DNA of 64,000 nt. Origin: Sciscionella marina DSM 45152 (GTDB taxonomy: Bacteria > Actinomycetota > Actinomycetes > Mycobacteriales > Pseudonocardiaceae). The stretch spans positions 1 through 64,000 of the forward strand of contig NZ_KB905400.1 of assembly GCF_000379465.1 (NCBI RefSeq), written 5' to 3'. Numbering within the stretch: position 1 is the first letter of the stretch; every line of letters starts with the position of its first letter. A program made the position numbers and the translations under genes. A model generated the notes under the pieces. That model saw only the letters and a program-made list of their open reading frames with translations, ran no database searches and was not told the origin of the DNA. Shown here piece by piece: positions 46,602 to 55,386 of this stretch.

Positions 46602-47375
46602 TCAGCCGTTGGCGTAGTTCGGCTCGCGTTGCTCGAGCGTCGCTCGCCGAGCCTCGAGCGAGTCGGGGTGAGACGAAAGCTCGCCCGTGAGTCCTTGCTC
46701 GAAGATGTAGCCGGGCTGCAGGTCCATGGTCTCGATCGCGTTCAGCGAGCGCTTGGCCATCTTGATCGCAGCCGCGCTGTGTCGGACGATGAGATCGGCG
46801 TGTGCGCGGGCACGGGCGTGCAGCTCGTCGGCGGGGACGACCTCGAGGACTCCGCCGAGCGCGGCGAGCCGCTGGACGCTGATCGGCTCGGCGGTGAGGT
46901 ACATCCACCTGACCACCGGCTCGGGAACCAATCGTGCCAGGTGTCGGGCGCCGCCCATGATGCCAACGCTGACCTCCGGTGTGCCGAAGCGTGCGTTGTC
47001 GGCCGCGATGACGAAGTCGCACGACGCAGCTATCGCCAGCCCCGTACCGAGGGCCGCACCCTGGACGACGCCTATGACCGGCAGCGGACAATCCTGGATC
47101 GCGAAGAACGCCGACCGGACCTCGGCCATGCGCTCGTCGGAATTCTCGGGCGTTAGCGTGCCGAATTCGTGCAGGTCGTTGCCCGCGCAGAAATGCTTTC
47201 CTTCGCCCGCCAGGACGATGGCCTTCGCGCCCGGAAGATGACGGTCCGTTTCGGAGAACAGCTGTCGCAGCTCGCGGTACATCGCTTGCGACACTGAGTT
47301 CACCGGTGGTCGCGTGAGCGAGACGACGGCGATCGGACCTTTGCTCTTCAAAACCAGGAATTCGAATGTGCTCAT
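46602..47375 (-). CDS. crotonase-family protein with altered first active-site residue
   Basis: A 257-residue enoyl-CoA hydratase/isomerase homolog. The oxyanion segment KHFCAGNDLHEFG is normal. Where the first catalytic Glu is expected the sequence reads ALGTGLAIAASCDF, so the Glu is replaced by Ala; the second is kept in FGTPEVSVGIMGG. It may therefore be an isomerase, thioesterase or C-C hydrolase rather than a hydratase. The start overlaps the thioesterase stop as ATGA's reverse partner. Confidence 0.82.
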   Translation of the reverse strand: MSTFEFLVLKSKGPIAVVSLTRPPVNSVSQAMYRELRQLFSETDRHLPGAKAIVLAGEGKHFCAGNDLHEFGTLTPENSDERMAEVRSAFFAIQDCPLPVIGVVQGAALGTGLAIAASCDFVIAADNARFGTPEVSVGIMGGARHLARLVPEPVVRWMYLTAEPISVQRLAALGGVLEVVPADELHARARAHADLIVRHSAAAIKMAKRSLNAIETMDLQPGYIFEQGLTGELSSHPDSLEARRATLEQREPNYANG

Positions 47376-47977
47376 GAACTCTCCTTATATGGTTGACGTG
47401 ACTCGACCCAGAGCCCCTCTGCCTCGGCGAGGACCTTGTCGTTCAGGCGGACGGTTCCGCGCAGGATGCGCTTGCGCCCCTCGACCCATTCCACCCAGGC
47501 GTTACAGATGAGCTCGGTGGACACGGGGGTGAGGTGGCGGAAGTCGATGCGCAGGTACGCCGTACGGGCGATGGCACCCGCCGATGAGTAGTTCGCGAGA
47601 CGCCCGAGAAGGTCGTCGAAGAATAGGCCGATGGCGCCGCCGTGTACCGCTGTCGTGCCAGCGAACCGCGGGCTGAACACAACTCGGCCGTTGATCTCGC
47701 GGTCGGTCTCGCCATGGACGTGGAGGGTCGGAACCAGACCGCGCTCTGAGGGCTGCAGCCGCGGGTTGTCGGGTGAATGGGCCGCGATGCCGGGGTCGTC
47801 GCGGAGGACTGGGAGCTTCTCCAGTTGCTTAGCGATCCGACCCGCTACCTGTCGGCCATCCTCGAGCAAGTCGGCGCCGGGTCGGGTGCGGGCGAGCGCG
47901 TCAAGGATCCGATTGAGCTCGGCGACGAGTCCCTCACTGGCCTGTCGTCCGGCGGCGCGCTGTGCATAATCGGTCAT
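47372..47977 (-). CDS. hotdog-fold thioesterase, PaaI-like
   Basis: A 201-residue protein; the C-terminal ~130 residues show the hotdog pattern with VVFSPRFAGTTAVHGGAIGL then FFDDLLGRLAN, matching the conserved His-Gly-Gly and Asp region of PaaI-type thioesterases. It may recycle CoA from dead-end thioesters. The ATG at 47977 is chosen over an upstream extension that would run through the divergent promoter and its operators. It is first in the operon with the crotonase. Confidence 0.78.
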   Translation of the reverse strand: MTDYAQRAAGRQASEGLVAELNRILDALARTRPGADLLEDGRQVAGRIAKQLEKLPVLRDDPGIAAHSPDNPRLQPSERGLVPTLHVHGETDREINGRVVFSPRFAGTTAVHGGAIGLFFDDLLGRLANYSSAGAIARTAYLRIDFRHLTPVSTELICNAWVEWVEGRKRILRGTVRLNDKVLAEAEGLWVESRQPYKESS

Positions 47978-48011
47978 AGTTCGCGATTTCCCTGTCCGCA
48001 ACTCGAATGAA

Positions 48012-48082
48012 TCGATCGACTGCTTGATAAGCTGCTTATGGATGCTACTATGACGCATATTAACTAACAAGCGACCGATTAA
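48012..48082. promoter_or_regulatory. divergent promoters with operator sites 3a and 3b
   Basis: Rightward: TTGATA (48024-48029), 16 bases, TACTAT (48046-48051). Leftward: TTGTTA (48070-48065), 17 bases, TAGCAT (48047-48042). Site 3b, 48012-48027 (TCGATCGACTGCTTGA), overlaps the rightward -35 and matches the best operator at 13 of 16 in reverse. Site 3a, 48067-48082 (ACAAGCGACCGATTAA), overlaps the leftward -35 and lies just past the rightward start. Two dimers could silence both directions. Confidence 0.6.
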
Positions 48083-48099
48083 AAACTGGAGGAGGCACA

Positions 48100-49737
48100 G
48101 TGGGCTTGCAACCGTCACCCGGCCGGCTCTTCGACGAGTTCCGGCTCCGCGGTACGCGGTTCAGGAACCGGTCCGCGGTGTCTCCAATGTGTCAGTATTC
48201 GGCCGTCGACGGTGTCGCGAACGACTACCACCTCGTCCACCTGGGCCGGTTCGCAATGGGGGGCTTCGGCCTGGTCATGACGGAGGCCGTCGCAATCTCG
48301 GCCGAAGGTCGGCTGACGTATGGCGACCTCGGCCTCTGGCGGGACGAGCAAGTCAGTCCGGTCCGGCGAATCGTCGAGGTCGTCCGCGACCACGGTGCCG
48401 TTTTCGGTATCCAGCTTGGCCACGCGGGGGCCAAGGCGTCGACGCTGCCACCGTGGGCGACGGAGGATGACCGACCCGTTGATGGCTCGTGGCAGCCACG
48501 TTCGGTCACTGACGAGCCGTACGCGCCAGGGTGGCTGACTCCGCAGGCCTTGACATCCGCCGAGCTGGACGCCCAGCTCGGCGAGTGGCGGGACGCCACA
48601 CGCCGAGCGGTGTCGACCGGGGCCGATGTTCTCGAGATCCACATGGCGCACGGCTACCTGCTACACGCTTTCCTCTCGCCGATCAGCAACATCCGTACCG
48701 ACGAGTTCGGCGGCGACCTGGAGAACCGGATGCGGTTCCCGCTGCAGGTCGCGCGAGCGGTCCGGGAAGAGTGGCCCGACGACCGCCCCCTGTTCGCCCG
48801 GCTCTCGGTCTTCGACAATGGCTACGAGGGCATCGATATGGAACAGACGGTTGAGTTCGCGACCAGGCTTGGCGCGCTCGGCGTTGATGCCATTGACTGC
48901 TCGTCGGGTGGCGTCGGCGGGAAGTACGTTCACCGGATCCGGCCCGGCTACCAAGTCACATGGGCCGGGGACGTTCGACATCGGACCGGGATTCCGACAG
49001 TCGCGGTGGGTCTGATCACCGACGCACACCAGGCGGACGACGTCGTTTCTGGTGGCTATGCCGACTTCGTGGCGATCGGACGGGAGTCGCTCGTCAACCC
49101 ATCGTGGCCGGTCCAGGCTCGCGAACAACTGGGGCAGTTCGAGGCCGAGGACCGGTTCGACCTGCTCCCGGTGCAAAGCCGGTCGTGGATCGCGAAGCGG
49201 CACCGGCAACTGCAAAGGTCCATGGATCACCCGGCCCCGCCATCCGAACCCATCTCAGGTGAGGTGCCCGTAATAGCCGAGCGAATCGAGGAGCTGGCTG
49301 ACCGGGCTCAGATCGTCGAGCTGGGGGCGAAGTACTGCAAGGGCGTCGACCAGGCCGATCAGGAAACCTTCCTCTCGATCTGGCACCCCGACGGCGAATA
49401 TGTGATCGGCAGGCGGAAAGGCCGGTTCCGCGGCGCTGCCGAGTTGGCGCGTGCTCTGAGCTTCGTCCGTCAGAGCTACGTCAGTACGCACCACTGGACC
49501 ACGAACCACGTCATCGAGCGGCTCGATCCAGACAACGCACAGGCGACGAGCGACTCGTTGGCCATCTGCGTCGACGCCGACGGCCGGCCCGCCCTGGTGT
49601 CGTCGACCTACGATGACTTGTACGTGCGGGTCGGTGCGACCTGGAAGCTGCGCAGGCGGGTCGTGCGACGCCGGTTCGTCTCGGATGCGATGAATCTGGC
49701 CCTGGTTCAGCCGCCGGCGCCGGATATCGAGGCGTGA
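48100..49737 (+). CDS. Old Yellow Enzyme-type flavin reductase fused to SnoaL-like domain
   Basis: A 545-residue fusion. Residues 1-~365 are a YqjM-like OYE: SPMCQYS with the flavin-tuning Cys, the substrate-binding His pair in MAHGYLLHAFLSPISN, RTDEFGGDLENR and the SSGG segment. Residues ~390-525 are a SnoaL/NTF2-like domain (AKYCKGVDQADQETFLSIWH, then THHWTTNHVIERL). OYEs reduce or dehydrogenate at activated C=C bonds; the second domain could dehydrate or isomerise the product. GGAGGAGG lies just before the GTG. Two operator sites precede it. Confidence 0.85.
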   Translation: MGLQPSPGRLFDEFRLRGTRFRNRSAVSPMCQYSAVDGVANDYHLVHLGRFAMGGFGLVMTEAVAISAEGRLTYGDLGLWRDEQVSPVRRIVEVVRDHGAVFGIQLGHAGAKASTLPPWATEDDRPVDGSWQPRSVTDEPYAPGWLTPQALTSAELDAQLGEWRDATRRAVSTGADVLEIHMAHGYLLHAFLSPISNIRTDEFGGDLENRMRFPLQVARAVREEWPDDRPLFARLSVFDNGYEGIDMEQTVEFATRLGALGVDAIDCSSGGVGGKYVHRIRPGYQVTWAGDVRHRTGIPTVAVGLITDAHQADDVVSGGYADFVAIGRESLVNPSWPVQAREQLGQFEAEDRFDLLPVQSRSWIAKRHRQLQRSMDHPAPPSEPISGEVPVIAERIEELADRAQIVELGAKYCKGVDQADQETFLSIWHPDGEYVIGRRKGRFRGAAELARALSFVRQSYVSTHHWTTNHVIERLDPDNAQATSDSLAICVDADGRPALVSSTYDDLYVRVGATWKLRRRVVRRRFVSDAMNLALVQPPAPDIEA

Positions 49738-49830
49738 GCAGCGGGCGGTCAGGGCGCCGCGCGTGACGCATCCATTAATGTCAGCACACGGCATCAGGAT
49801 CGTGGCTGCAGCGTCGGTGAAGGGGAAGCC

Positions 49831-50502
49831 GTGAGAGTCGTAGGATCGAATCGCGACGAAACATGGGGCCGCATCAGGACCGCTGGAGTGGACCTGCTGT
49901 TCCGTCACGGCTACGAGGCGATGAACACGCGGCAGCTGGCTGAAGCGGCAGGGCTGAAGCCGGGCTCGCTGTACTACTACTTCAAGAGCAAGGAGGAGTT
50001 CCTCTACCGCTTGCTCGTGGATCTCCTCGGGGAGATCGTCGCCGACCTGGACGAGGCCTTGGAGGCGCTCCGTGACGCCACGGCCGCGCAGCAGCTCGAC
50101 GCCTTCGTGCGAACCCTCGTCAAATGGCATGTCCAGCGCCGTGAAGAGACCTTCATTGCGAGCATCGAGACCCGCTCACTCTCTCACGACCGGCATGAGT
50201 CGTACATGGAGTTGCGCGACCGGTTCGACGCCATGCTGGGGGAGATTCTCGATCGCGGAATCACCGAGGGGATATTCACCCTGCCCCGTGAGCGCATCGC
50301 TCGCAACGCGATCATGTCGGCACTCACCGCGATCAGCGGTTGGTACGACCCGCGCGGTCCGCTCGGGCTCGAGGCCATCACCGAAGAGTTCTTGCTCCTC
50401 ACGCGCCGGCTTGTCGGAATGTCCGCGGAATCCCCGCGAGAAGCGGAGCGGCTCGGAAAGGCCGGGATGAACGGCGGCAGGTCACACTCCCGCCGCGTTT
50501 AG
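49831..50502 (+). CDS. TetR-family transcriptional regulator (copy 2)
   Basis: A 223-residue paralog of the regulator at 23830. Its helix-turn-helix reads MNTRQLAEAAGLKPGSLYYYFKSKEEFL, differing from copy 1 mainly outside the recognition helix, and the ligand domain shares LVKWHV and YMELRDRFD. It follows the OYE fusion by 93 bases and may be co-transcribed under operator control, giving feedback. GAAGGGGAA precedes the GTG start. Confidence 0.87.
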   Translation: MRVVGSNRDETWGRIRTAGVDLLFRHGYEAMNTRQLAEAAGLKPGSLYYYFKSKEEFLYRLLVDLLGEIVADLDEALEALRDATAAQQLDAFVRTLVKWHVQRREETFIASIETRSLSHDRHESYMELRDRFDAMLGEILDRGITEGIFTLPRERIARNAIMSALTAISGWYDPRGPLGLEAITEEFLLLTRRLVGMSAESPREAERLGKAGMNGGRSHSRRV

Positions 50503-50841
50503 CTGTGACCGCCAGGGCTCCGGTTTGCGCACCTTCATGCATGTCGCCAGCACCACGGGCGTTCTGCAGCGGGTAGTCATCTGATGGGCGGGACGCAGCG
50601 TCAGCGTGTCGCACTCCCCATCAAGGCGGTCACCGTCAGCGTGTCGGGCACGTAGACGGTCACGGGGCCGGGCATGTCGGCTTACTCGGCTGCGTGATGG
50701 GCAGGCCCAAATCGGCCCTACCCAGGACGTTCCAGCCGGAAGTTCCTGCCTGGTTCGTTGTCACAGACGTCTCCGTCCGGAAAGTGCCTCAGGTCGGCTC
50801 GAGCCTCTAGATGGAGCGCAAAGAAGGGCGTTCAGAGGCTC
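50503..50841. other. intergenic region
   Basis: About 340 bases between the TetR gene and the ligase promoter. No gene or repeat was recognised; the short frames overlap one another without ribosome sites. Confidence 0.4.
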
Positions 50842-50893
50842 TTGACCCCTGTTTCGGCCCCAGTGTACAGTTATAAATCAAGCGATCGTTCGA
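50842..50893 (+). promoter_or_regulatory. promoter and operator site 1 of the ligase-thiolase operon
   Basis: TTGACC (50842-50847), 18 bases, TACAGT (50866-50871). The transcription start should fall in 50878-50893, TCAAGCGATCGTTCGA, a near-palindrome of half-site TCRARCGA. This is the best-formed copy of the island operator, placed to block RNA polymerase. Confidence 0.7.
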
Positions 50894-50941
50894 ATCTGGA
50901 TGGCGGGCAGACGATTTCAGCATGAACAAGGAGTCGCAACG

Positions 50942-52660
50942 ATGGAGTTGAGGCAGCACGAGAATGTAGGTATGGGGTCCGCGCTGCGCACGACTGCCCC
51001 GGCCGATGCGAAGCGCTTCCGCGCCGAGGGTGATTGGCGCGACCGGACTTTCCTCGACGATTTTCTCGACAATGTGGCCGCGCTGCCAGACAAGGCCGCG
51101 GTCGTGTCGTATCGCAAGGGCGAGCCCCTTCCGACCACGATCACCTATGGCCAGCTTGGTGCGCTCGTCGACCGGTTCGCCGGCGGTCTGCTCGCGGCCG
51201 GTATCGGGTCCGGTGACGTGGTCGCGATACAGGTCGCCAACGGATGGGTCGGACCGGCGCTCGCGTTCGCGACCATGCGAGTCGGTGCCGTGCCGAACCC
51301 CATCCCGATCATCTACCGCGAACACGAGCTGCGCTTCATGCTTGAGCACGCCGGGACCAAAGCCTACTTCGTACCTCAGCAGTTCCGCGGATACGACTTC
51401 GCCACGATGGCGCGCAAGCTCCAGAGCGAGATCCCCACGCTCGAACACCTGTACTTCGTGGACTCCGAAGCGGGCTTCGACCCCGAGATCGACTTCGTCG
51501 CTCAGTTCGTCGAGCCCAAACGAGAACTCGACCCAGGTCTGGGTGAGCGGCTGCAAAGCTTGCGACCGACTGCGGACGACATTGCGATGCTCGTCTACAC
51601 CTCGGGCACGACCGGTACTCCCAAGGGTGCCGTACACACCCACAACACCGCCTGGTCGGGATACCGGAACGCCATCACCCAGGCACTCGATCTGACCGCC
51701 TCGGACGTTACCTTCATGGCGTCGACGCTCGGGCACCTCACCGGCTTCATCCACGGCATGCTTGTTCCGCTGTCGATGGGGCAGAAGGTCGTTTACCAGG
51801 ACCTCTGGGACGTCGAGGGCATGCTGGACATGATGGATGTCGAAGGTCTCACGTGGACACTGTCATCGACCACGTTCGCGCTCGACATGGTGGAGGCTCA
51901 GCGCAAGCGAGCGCAGACACCGGCGAGCAAGCTGAGGGCGTTCGCCTGCGGAGGCGCGTCGATCCCACCCGGTGTTGCCGTCGCCATGGACGAATTGTTT
52001 TCGACGAGTCTCGTCCCGCTGTGGGGCTGTTCGGAGACGGGGATCGCCAGCATTCACCGGATCGGGGCGAGCGTCGCGACGCTGGACGTCAGCGACGGTT
52101 TTCCTGTCACGTGGCAAGAAACGCGGGTCGTCGACACCGACGGTGTTCCGGTTCCGGACGGCACCGTCGGCGACCTCCAGGTCCGCGGCCCCGGCGTGTT
52201 CGTCGGCTACTTCGGGCGCCCTGATCTGACGGAAGCCGCGTTCACGGCCGACGGCTGGTATGACACCGGCGACCTCGGGCGGGTCACCGGTGACGGCGCG
52301 ATCCGCATCGAGGGCCGCAGCAAAGACATCATCATCCGAGGGGGACAGAACATCTCCCCGGAGGAGATCGAAAAAGCCCTGTACACACACCCAAACGTGC
52401 AAGACGTCGCGGTCGTTGCCTACCCCGACGACCGACTCGGTGAACGAGTTTGTGCCGTGATCGTCGCCGAGGGCGAGGCTCCGACGCTCGAAGATGTCGT
52501 CGCGCACGTCGAACGGGCCGGTATGGCGAAGCCATTCTGGCCGCAGAAGATCGTGGTGGTCAAGGATCTGCCGCGAACGCCGTCGGGCAAGGTACAGAAG
52601 TTCGTCCTCCGGGAGCGCCTCGCCAAGGCAGCGGTCGCCAGTCCAGGAAGGGCAGGATAG
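50942..52660 (+). CDS. acyl-CoA ligase (AMP-forming), cyclohexanecarboxylate-CoA ligase-like
   Basis: A 572-residue adenylate-forming CoA ligase. P-loop LVYTSGTTGTPKGAVHTHN near 217; A5 SLVPLWGCSETG; A8 GRSKDIIIRGGQNISPEEIE; catalytic Lys in RTPSGKVQKF. Length and motifs suit ligases for cyclic or medium-chain acids, though the substrate is not determinable. AAGGAG lies about eight bases before the ATG at 50942. First gene of the large rightward operon under operator site 1. Confidence 0.87.
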   Translation: MELRQHENVGMGSALRTTAPADAKRFRAEGDWRDRTFLDDFLDNVAALPDKAAVVSYRKGEPLPTTITYGQLGALVDRFAGGLLAAGIGSGDVVAIQVANGWVGPALAFATMRVGAVPNPIPIIYREHELRFMLEHAGTKAYFVPQQFRGYDFATMARKLQSEIPTLEHLYFVDSEAGFDPEIDFVAQFVEPKRELDPGLGERLQSLRPTADDIAMLVYTSGTTGTPKGAVHTHNTAWSGYRNAITQALDLTASDVTFMASTLGHLTGFIHGMLVPLSMGQKVVYQDLWDVEGMLDMMDVEGLTWTLSSTTFALDMVEAQRKRAQTPASKLRAFACGGASIPPGVAVAMDELFSTSLVPLWGCSETGIASIHRIGASVATLDVSDGFPVTWQETRVVDTDGVPVPDGTVGDLQVRGPGVFVGYFGRPDLTEAAFTADGWYDTGDLGRVTGDGAIRIEGRSKDIIIRGGQNISPEEIEKALYTHPNVQDVAVVAYPDDRLGERVCAVIVAEGEAPTLEDVVAHVERAGMAKPFWPQKIVVVKDLPRTPSGKVQKFVLRERLAKAAVASPGRAG

Positions 52661-53829
52661 TGCGGCACGAGGCACCGAATGGTCCCGCTTACATCTCCGG
52701 GGTTTCCCAGGTGATCGTGGGTCGCGGCGTCGCGGCTCCGCCTTACATGAAACTGCTGGCTGACGCCGCGCGTGATGCCGTCACAGACGCCGGCCTGGAA
52801 CCCTCGGCCATCGACGGCCTCGTGCTGTCCTCCTCGATCCCGCAGCCGTTCGTGTGCAACCCGGCGGAGCTGGCAGAGTACCTGGGTCTCGGAACGGCTT
52901 ACGCTGTGATGGCTCCCTACGGCGGCCGCCCAGGGACGGACGTCATCAACATCGCGCGGTCGGCGATCGACGCGGGCCTGGCGTCCAACGTACTCGTGCT
53001 GTCGGCGGACAACTTCGCCACGACGCTGGGGCTGGAAGGCGCGATCGAGCTGTACATGGACAGCTTCGACAAGACCTATGAGAGGCCGTTCGGGCCGCTC
53101 ATCCCCACAGCGTTCGCGATGATGGCAGCTCGCCACATGCACGACTACGGCACCACGCCCGAACAGCTGGCAGCGCCGGCAGTGACCATCCGGCGCCATG
53201 GGCTCCTCAACCCGGACACCGAAGTCCGCGGGAAACTGACCGTCGCCTCGGTGGTGGAGGACGTGGTGGTCAGCACCCCGTTGACCCGCTCGATGCTTGC
53301 GCTGATCTCCACCGGCGGCGCCCAGGGTTTCGTGGTCACCGGGCAGCCGCGCGGCGACCGGGCGGTGGAAGTCAAGGGCTACGGCGAAGCGGCGGCCTTC
53401 TTCAGCCTCACACAGGCCGACAACGTGGTGCGGTTCGCCCACATCACGACGGCCGCTCAGCGTGCGGTCGCCCAAGCCGGTATCACCCTGGACGACGTCG
53501 ACTTCGTCGAGTTCTACGACCCGGCGACGATCGTCCCACTCGTCCTCCTCGAAGACATCGGGTTCTGTGCCAAGGGCGAGGCGGGAGCGTTCGTCGCGGA
53601 CGGCATGACCGACCTCGGCGGGAAGCTGCCGATGAACACCCACGGCGGCACGCTCGCTTTCCGCCACCCCGGCATGGGTGCCGCACTGGACTCGGTCATC
53701 GAGGCAGTGGCCCAGCTGCGCGGAGAGGCCGGTGCCCGGCAGGTCGAAGGTGCCGAGATCGGCTTGGTCCACGGTCAGGGGAGCTGGCTGGCCAACAACG
53801 GTTTCCTGATTCTGGGGAGGGCACGATGA
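52660..53829 (+). CDS. thiolase-fold protein without nucleophilic Cys, Ltp2/SCPx-like
   Basis: A 389-residue thiolase-superfamily protein. The usual reactive-Cys segment is replaced (MAPYGGRPGTDVINIARSAI has no Cys), a Tyr stands in DFVEFYDPATI near 285 where thiolases have His, and the C-terminal CxGGG motif is HGQGSWL. NTHGG near 330 is kept. This pattern matches aldolase-type members such as Ltp2, which cleave side chains by retro-aldol reaction together with a DUF35 partner, and that partner is the next gene. The GTG at 52660 overlaps the ligase TAG by one base. Confidence 0.82.
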   Translation: MRHEAPNGPAYISGVSQVIVGRGVAAPPYMKLLADAARDAVTDAGLEPSAIDGLVLSSSIPQPFVCNPAELAEYLGLGTAYAVMAPYGGRPGTDVINIARSAIDAGLASNVLVLSADNFATTLGLEGAIELYMDSFDKTYERPFGPLIPTAFAMMAARHMHDYGTTPEQLAAPAVTIRRHGLLNPDTEVRGKLTVASVVEDVVVSTPLTRSMLALISTGGAQGFVVTGQPRGDRAVEVKGYGEAAAFFSLTQADNVVRFAHITTAAQRAVAQAGITLDDVDFVEFYDPATIVPLVLLEDIGFCAKGEAGAFVADGMTDLGGKLPMNTHGGTLAFRHPGMGAALDSVIEAVAQLRGEAGARQVEGAEIGLVHGQGSWLANNGFLILGRAR

Positions 53830-54239
53830 GCCGCGAATCCATCCCCGTCGATCCGGCTGTGGACGTGGACGCGTTCTTTTGGGAAGAATGCGCGCGCCGG
53901 ATCTTCTGGCTCCAGCAGTGCGCCGACTGCGACCAATGGCAGTACTATCCGCGTGCCCTGTGCTCGCACTGCTGGTCGACCGAACTCGTGTGGCGCCGTC
54001 CCTCTGGGAAGGCAGTTCTCAAGACTTTCAGCGTCGTGCAGCGTGGCAGCGGCGGCTTCGCCGCCCTTGCGCCCTACGTGGTCGCTCTCGTCGAACTCGC
54101 CGAAGGCCCGACGATGATGACGAACGTCGTCGGAATCGACCCCGCGCAGATCACAATCGGGATGGATCTTCGCCTCGATTTCGAGGAACGCAACGAACGC
54201 ACCGTCCCGGTCTTCCGGCCGGGGCAGGGGACGTCATGA
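53826..54239 (+). CDS. DUF35 OB-fold protein with zinc ribbon, thiolase partner
   Basis: A 137-residue ChsH2-C/DUF35-type protein. Rubredoxin-like zinc ribbon: CADC and CSHC separated by ~13 residues; the OB-fold follows (LKTFSVVQRGSGGF, then APYVVALVELAEGP). Such proteins bind and activate Ltp2-like aldolases or thiolases. The ATG overlaps the thiolase stop as ATGA, consistent with a fixed complex. Confidence 0.87.
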   Translation: MSRESIPVDPAVDVDAFFWEECARRIFWLQQCADCDQWQYYPRALCSHCWSTELVWRRPSGKAVLKTFSVVQRGSGGFAALAPYVVALVELAEGPTMMTNVVGIDPAQITIGMDLRLDFEERNERTVPVFRPGQGTS

Positions 54240-54268
54240 CACCCCCTGTGTTCACCTTGAGGTCAAGA
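54236..54268 (+). pseudogene. start of an operon gene lost at the IS110 junction
   Basis: An ATG overlapping the DUF35 stop as ATGA opens a frame (MTPPVFTLRS) that runs straight into the IS110 remnant. Operon spacing suggests a real start codon. The other end of the lost gene may be the frame closing with TAG at 55385-55387, which overlaps the next SDR start as TAGTG. The identity of the missing gene cannot be told. Confidence 0.45.
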
Positions 54269-55138
54269 TCAGGCTGCGGTCTGCTGCTCGGTGCGCGTGT
54301 CACCCCATTCGGCGAGGATCTGGGCGGCATTGACCGTGCCGGCGCGGGGGAAGGCCTGGAAGAGCGGGCCGTCGGGGTGGGCAGCCATCTTCTCGGCGAT
54401 GGCACGGGCGAGGTCCTTGATCGCCGTGTTGAGCGCGGTGATCACTCCCAACTGGGCCAGGACGGCGGCCTGCGCGCCTTCGATCAAGTCGGGGTTGGTT
54501 GTGTCGGCCGGCGCCGAGCACAGGCGAGCCAGCAGCACGGCGGCGGGTTTCTTGCCGGAGTGGCCCTGTTTGGCGCAGAACGCCGCGAGGCGCTTCTCGG
54601 TCAGCGAGGCGGCGGTCGGATACTTGGTCAGGAAGGCCAGAGAGGTCGCGCAGAACAGGCTAGCGAAGATGGTCTTGGCGCCGGACCAATGCGCATCCAC
54701 GAGCTCGCCCCGAGTGCGCGTCACCGCCCCCAATGCCTTGGTGTTTCCCGAATAGCGGACCGCTGGGCGGAGCCTGTGGATACGCACTCGCAGGTAGTCA
54801 GCGAGCACCGCCGCGTCGCCGGGGTCGGGCTTGGCGCCGGGGAGCACCTCGGGCTCGCGCCACGTTTTGATCGCGTTCGGCTTGACCGGCATCACGTGAT
54901 GTCCGGCCTCCAACAGCGTGTCCACGAGGTGCTCGTCCGGGCGCTCGATCGCCACCGGCATCCGGTCTGCCTCGCCGACCCTGCCCAACCTTCCGGCCAG
55001 CTTGGCGAACCCGGCAGCGGTGTGCTCAACAGTGAACGCCGTGACCTGGCGCCCAGTCTGATCCAGCACGCATACCACGTGCTCGACCGCGGCCCAATCG
55101 ATCCCGACGAAGAACAACGGTTCATCTTCCAGCGACAA
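54269..55138 (-). pseudogene. IS110-family transposase, C-terminally truncated
   Basis: From a TTG at 55138 (AGAGAGG eight bases upstream) the product is 289 residues. The DEDD domain is complete: FFVGIDWAAVEH, IERPDEHLVD and KPDPGDAAVLADYL. The Transposase_20 part begins (AFPRAGTVNAAQILAEWGD) but stops after ~10 more residues, so ~110 residues with the catalytic Ser are missing. It points against the operon and separates the DUF35 gene from the next SDR. Confidence 0.82.
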
Positions 55139-55386
55139 CCCTGTCGCCTCTCTGGTCGCATCGTGGGGATGGAGCCAGGCGCAAGCGAGGGAACCGACAA
55201 TCGAGTGATCACTAACCGGCGCTCTACGGAGCGTCCCTCTGTCATCAATCAACGGTTCCAGGAAAGCCGGGGGCGACAGTGTCATGAAAGCCCACCAAGG
55301 GTGACCACCAAAGGCGGTCACCCCGGTTTCCGCCCAATTTCTACCACAAGCCCCATCCAAGGACTCGCACGGAAGAGGGTGCACTA

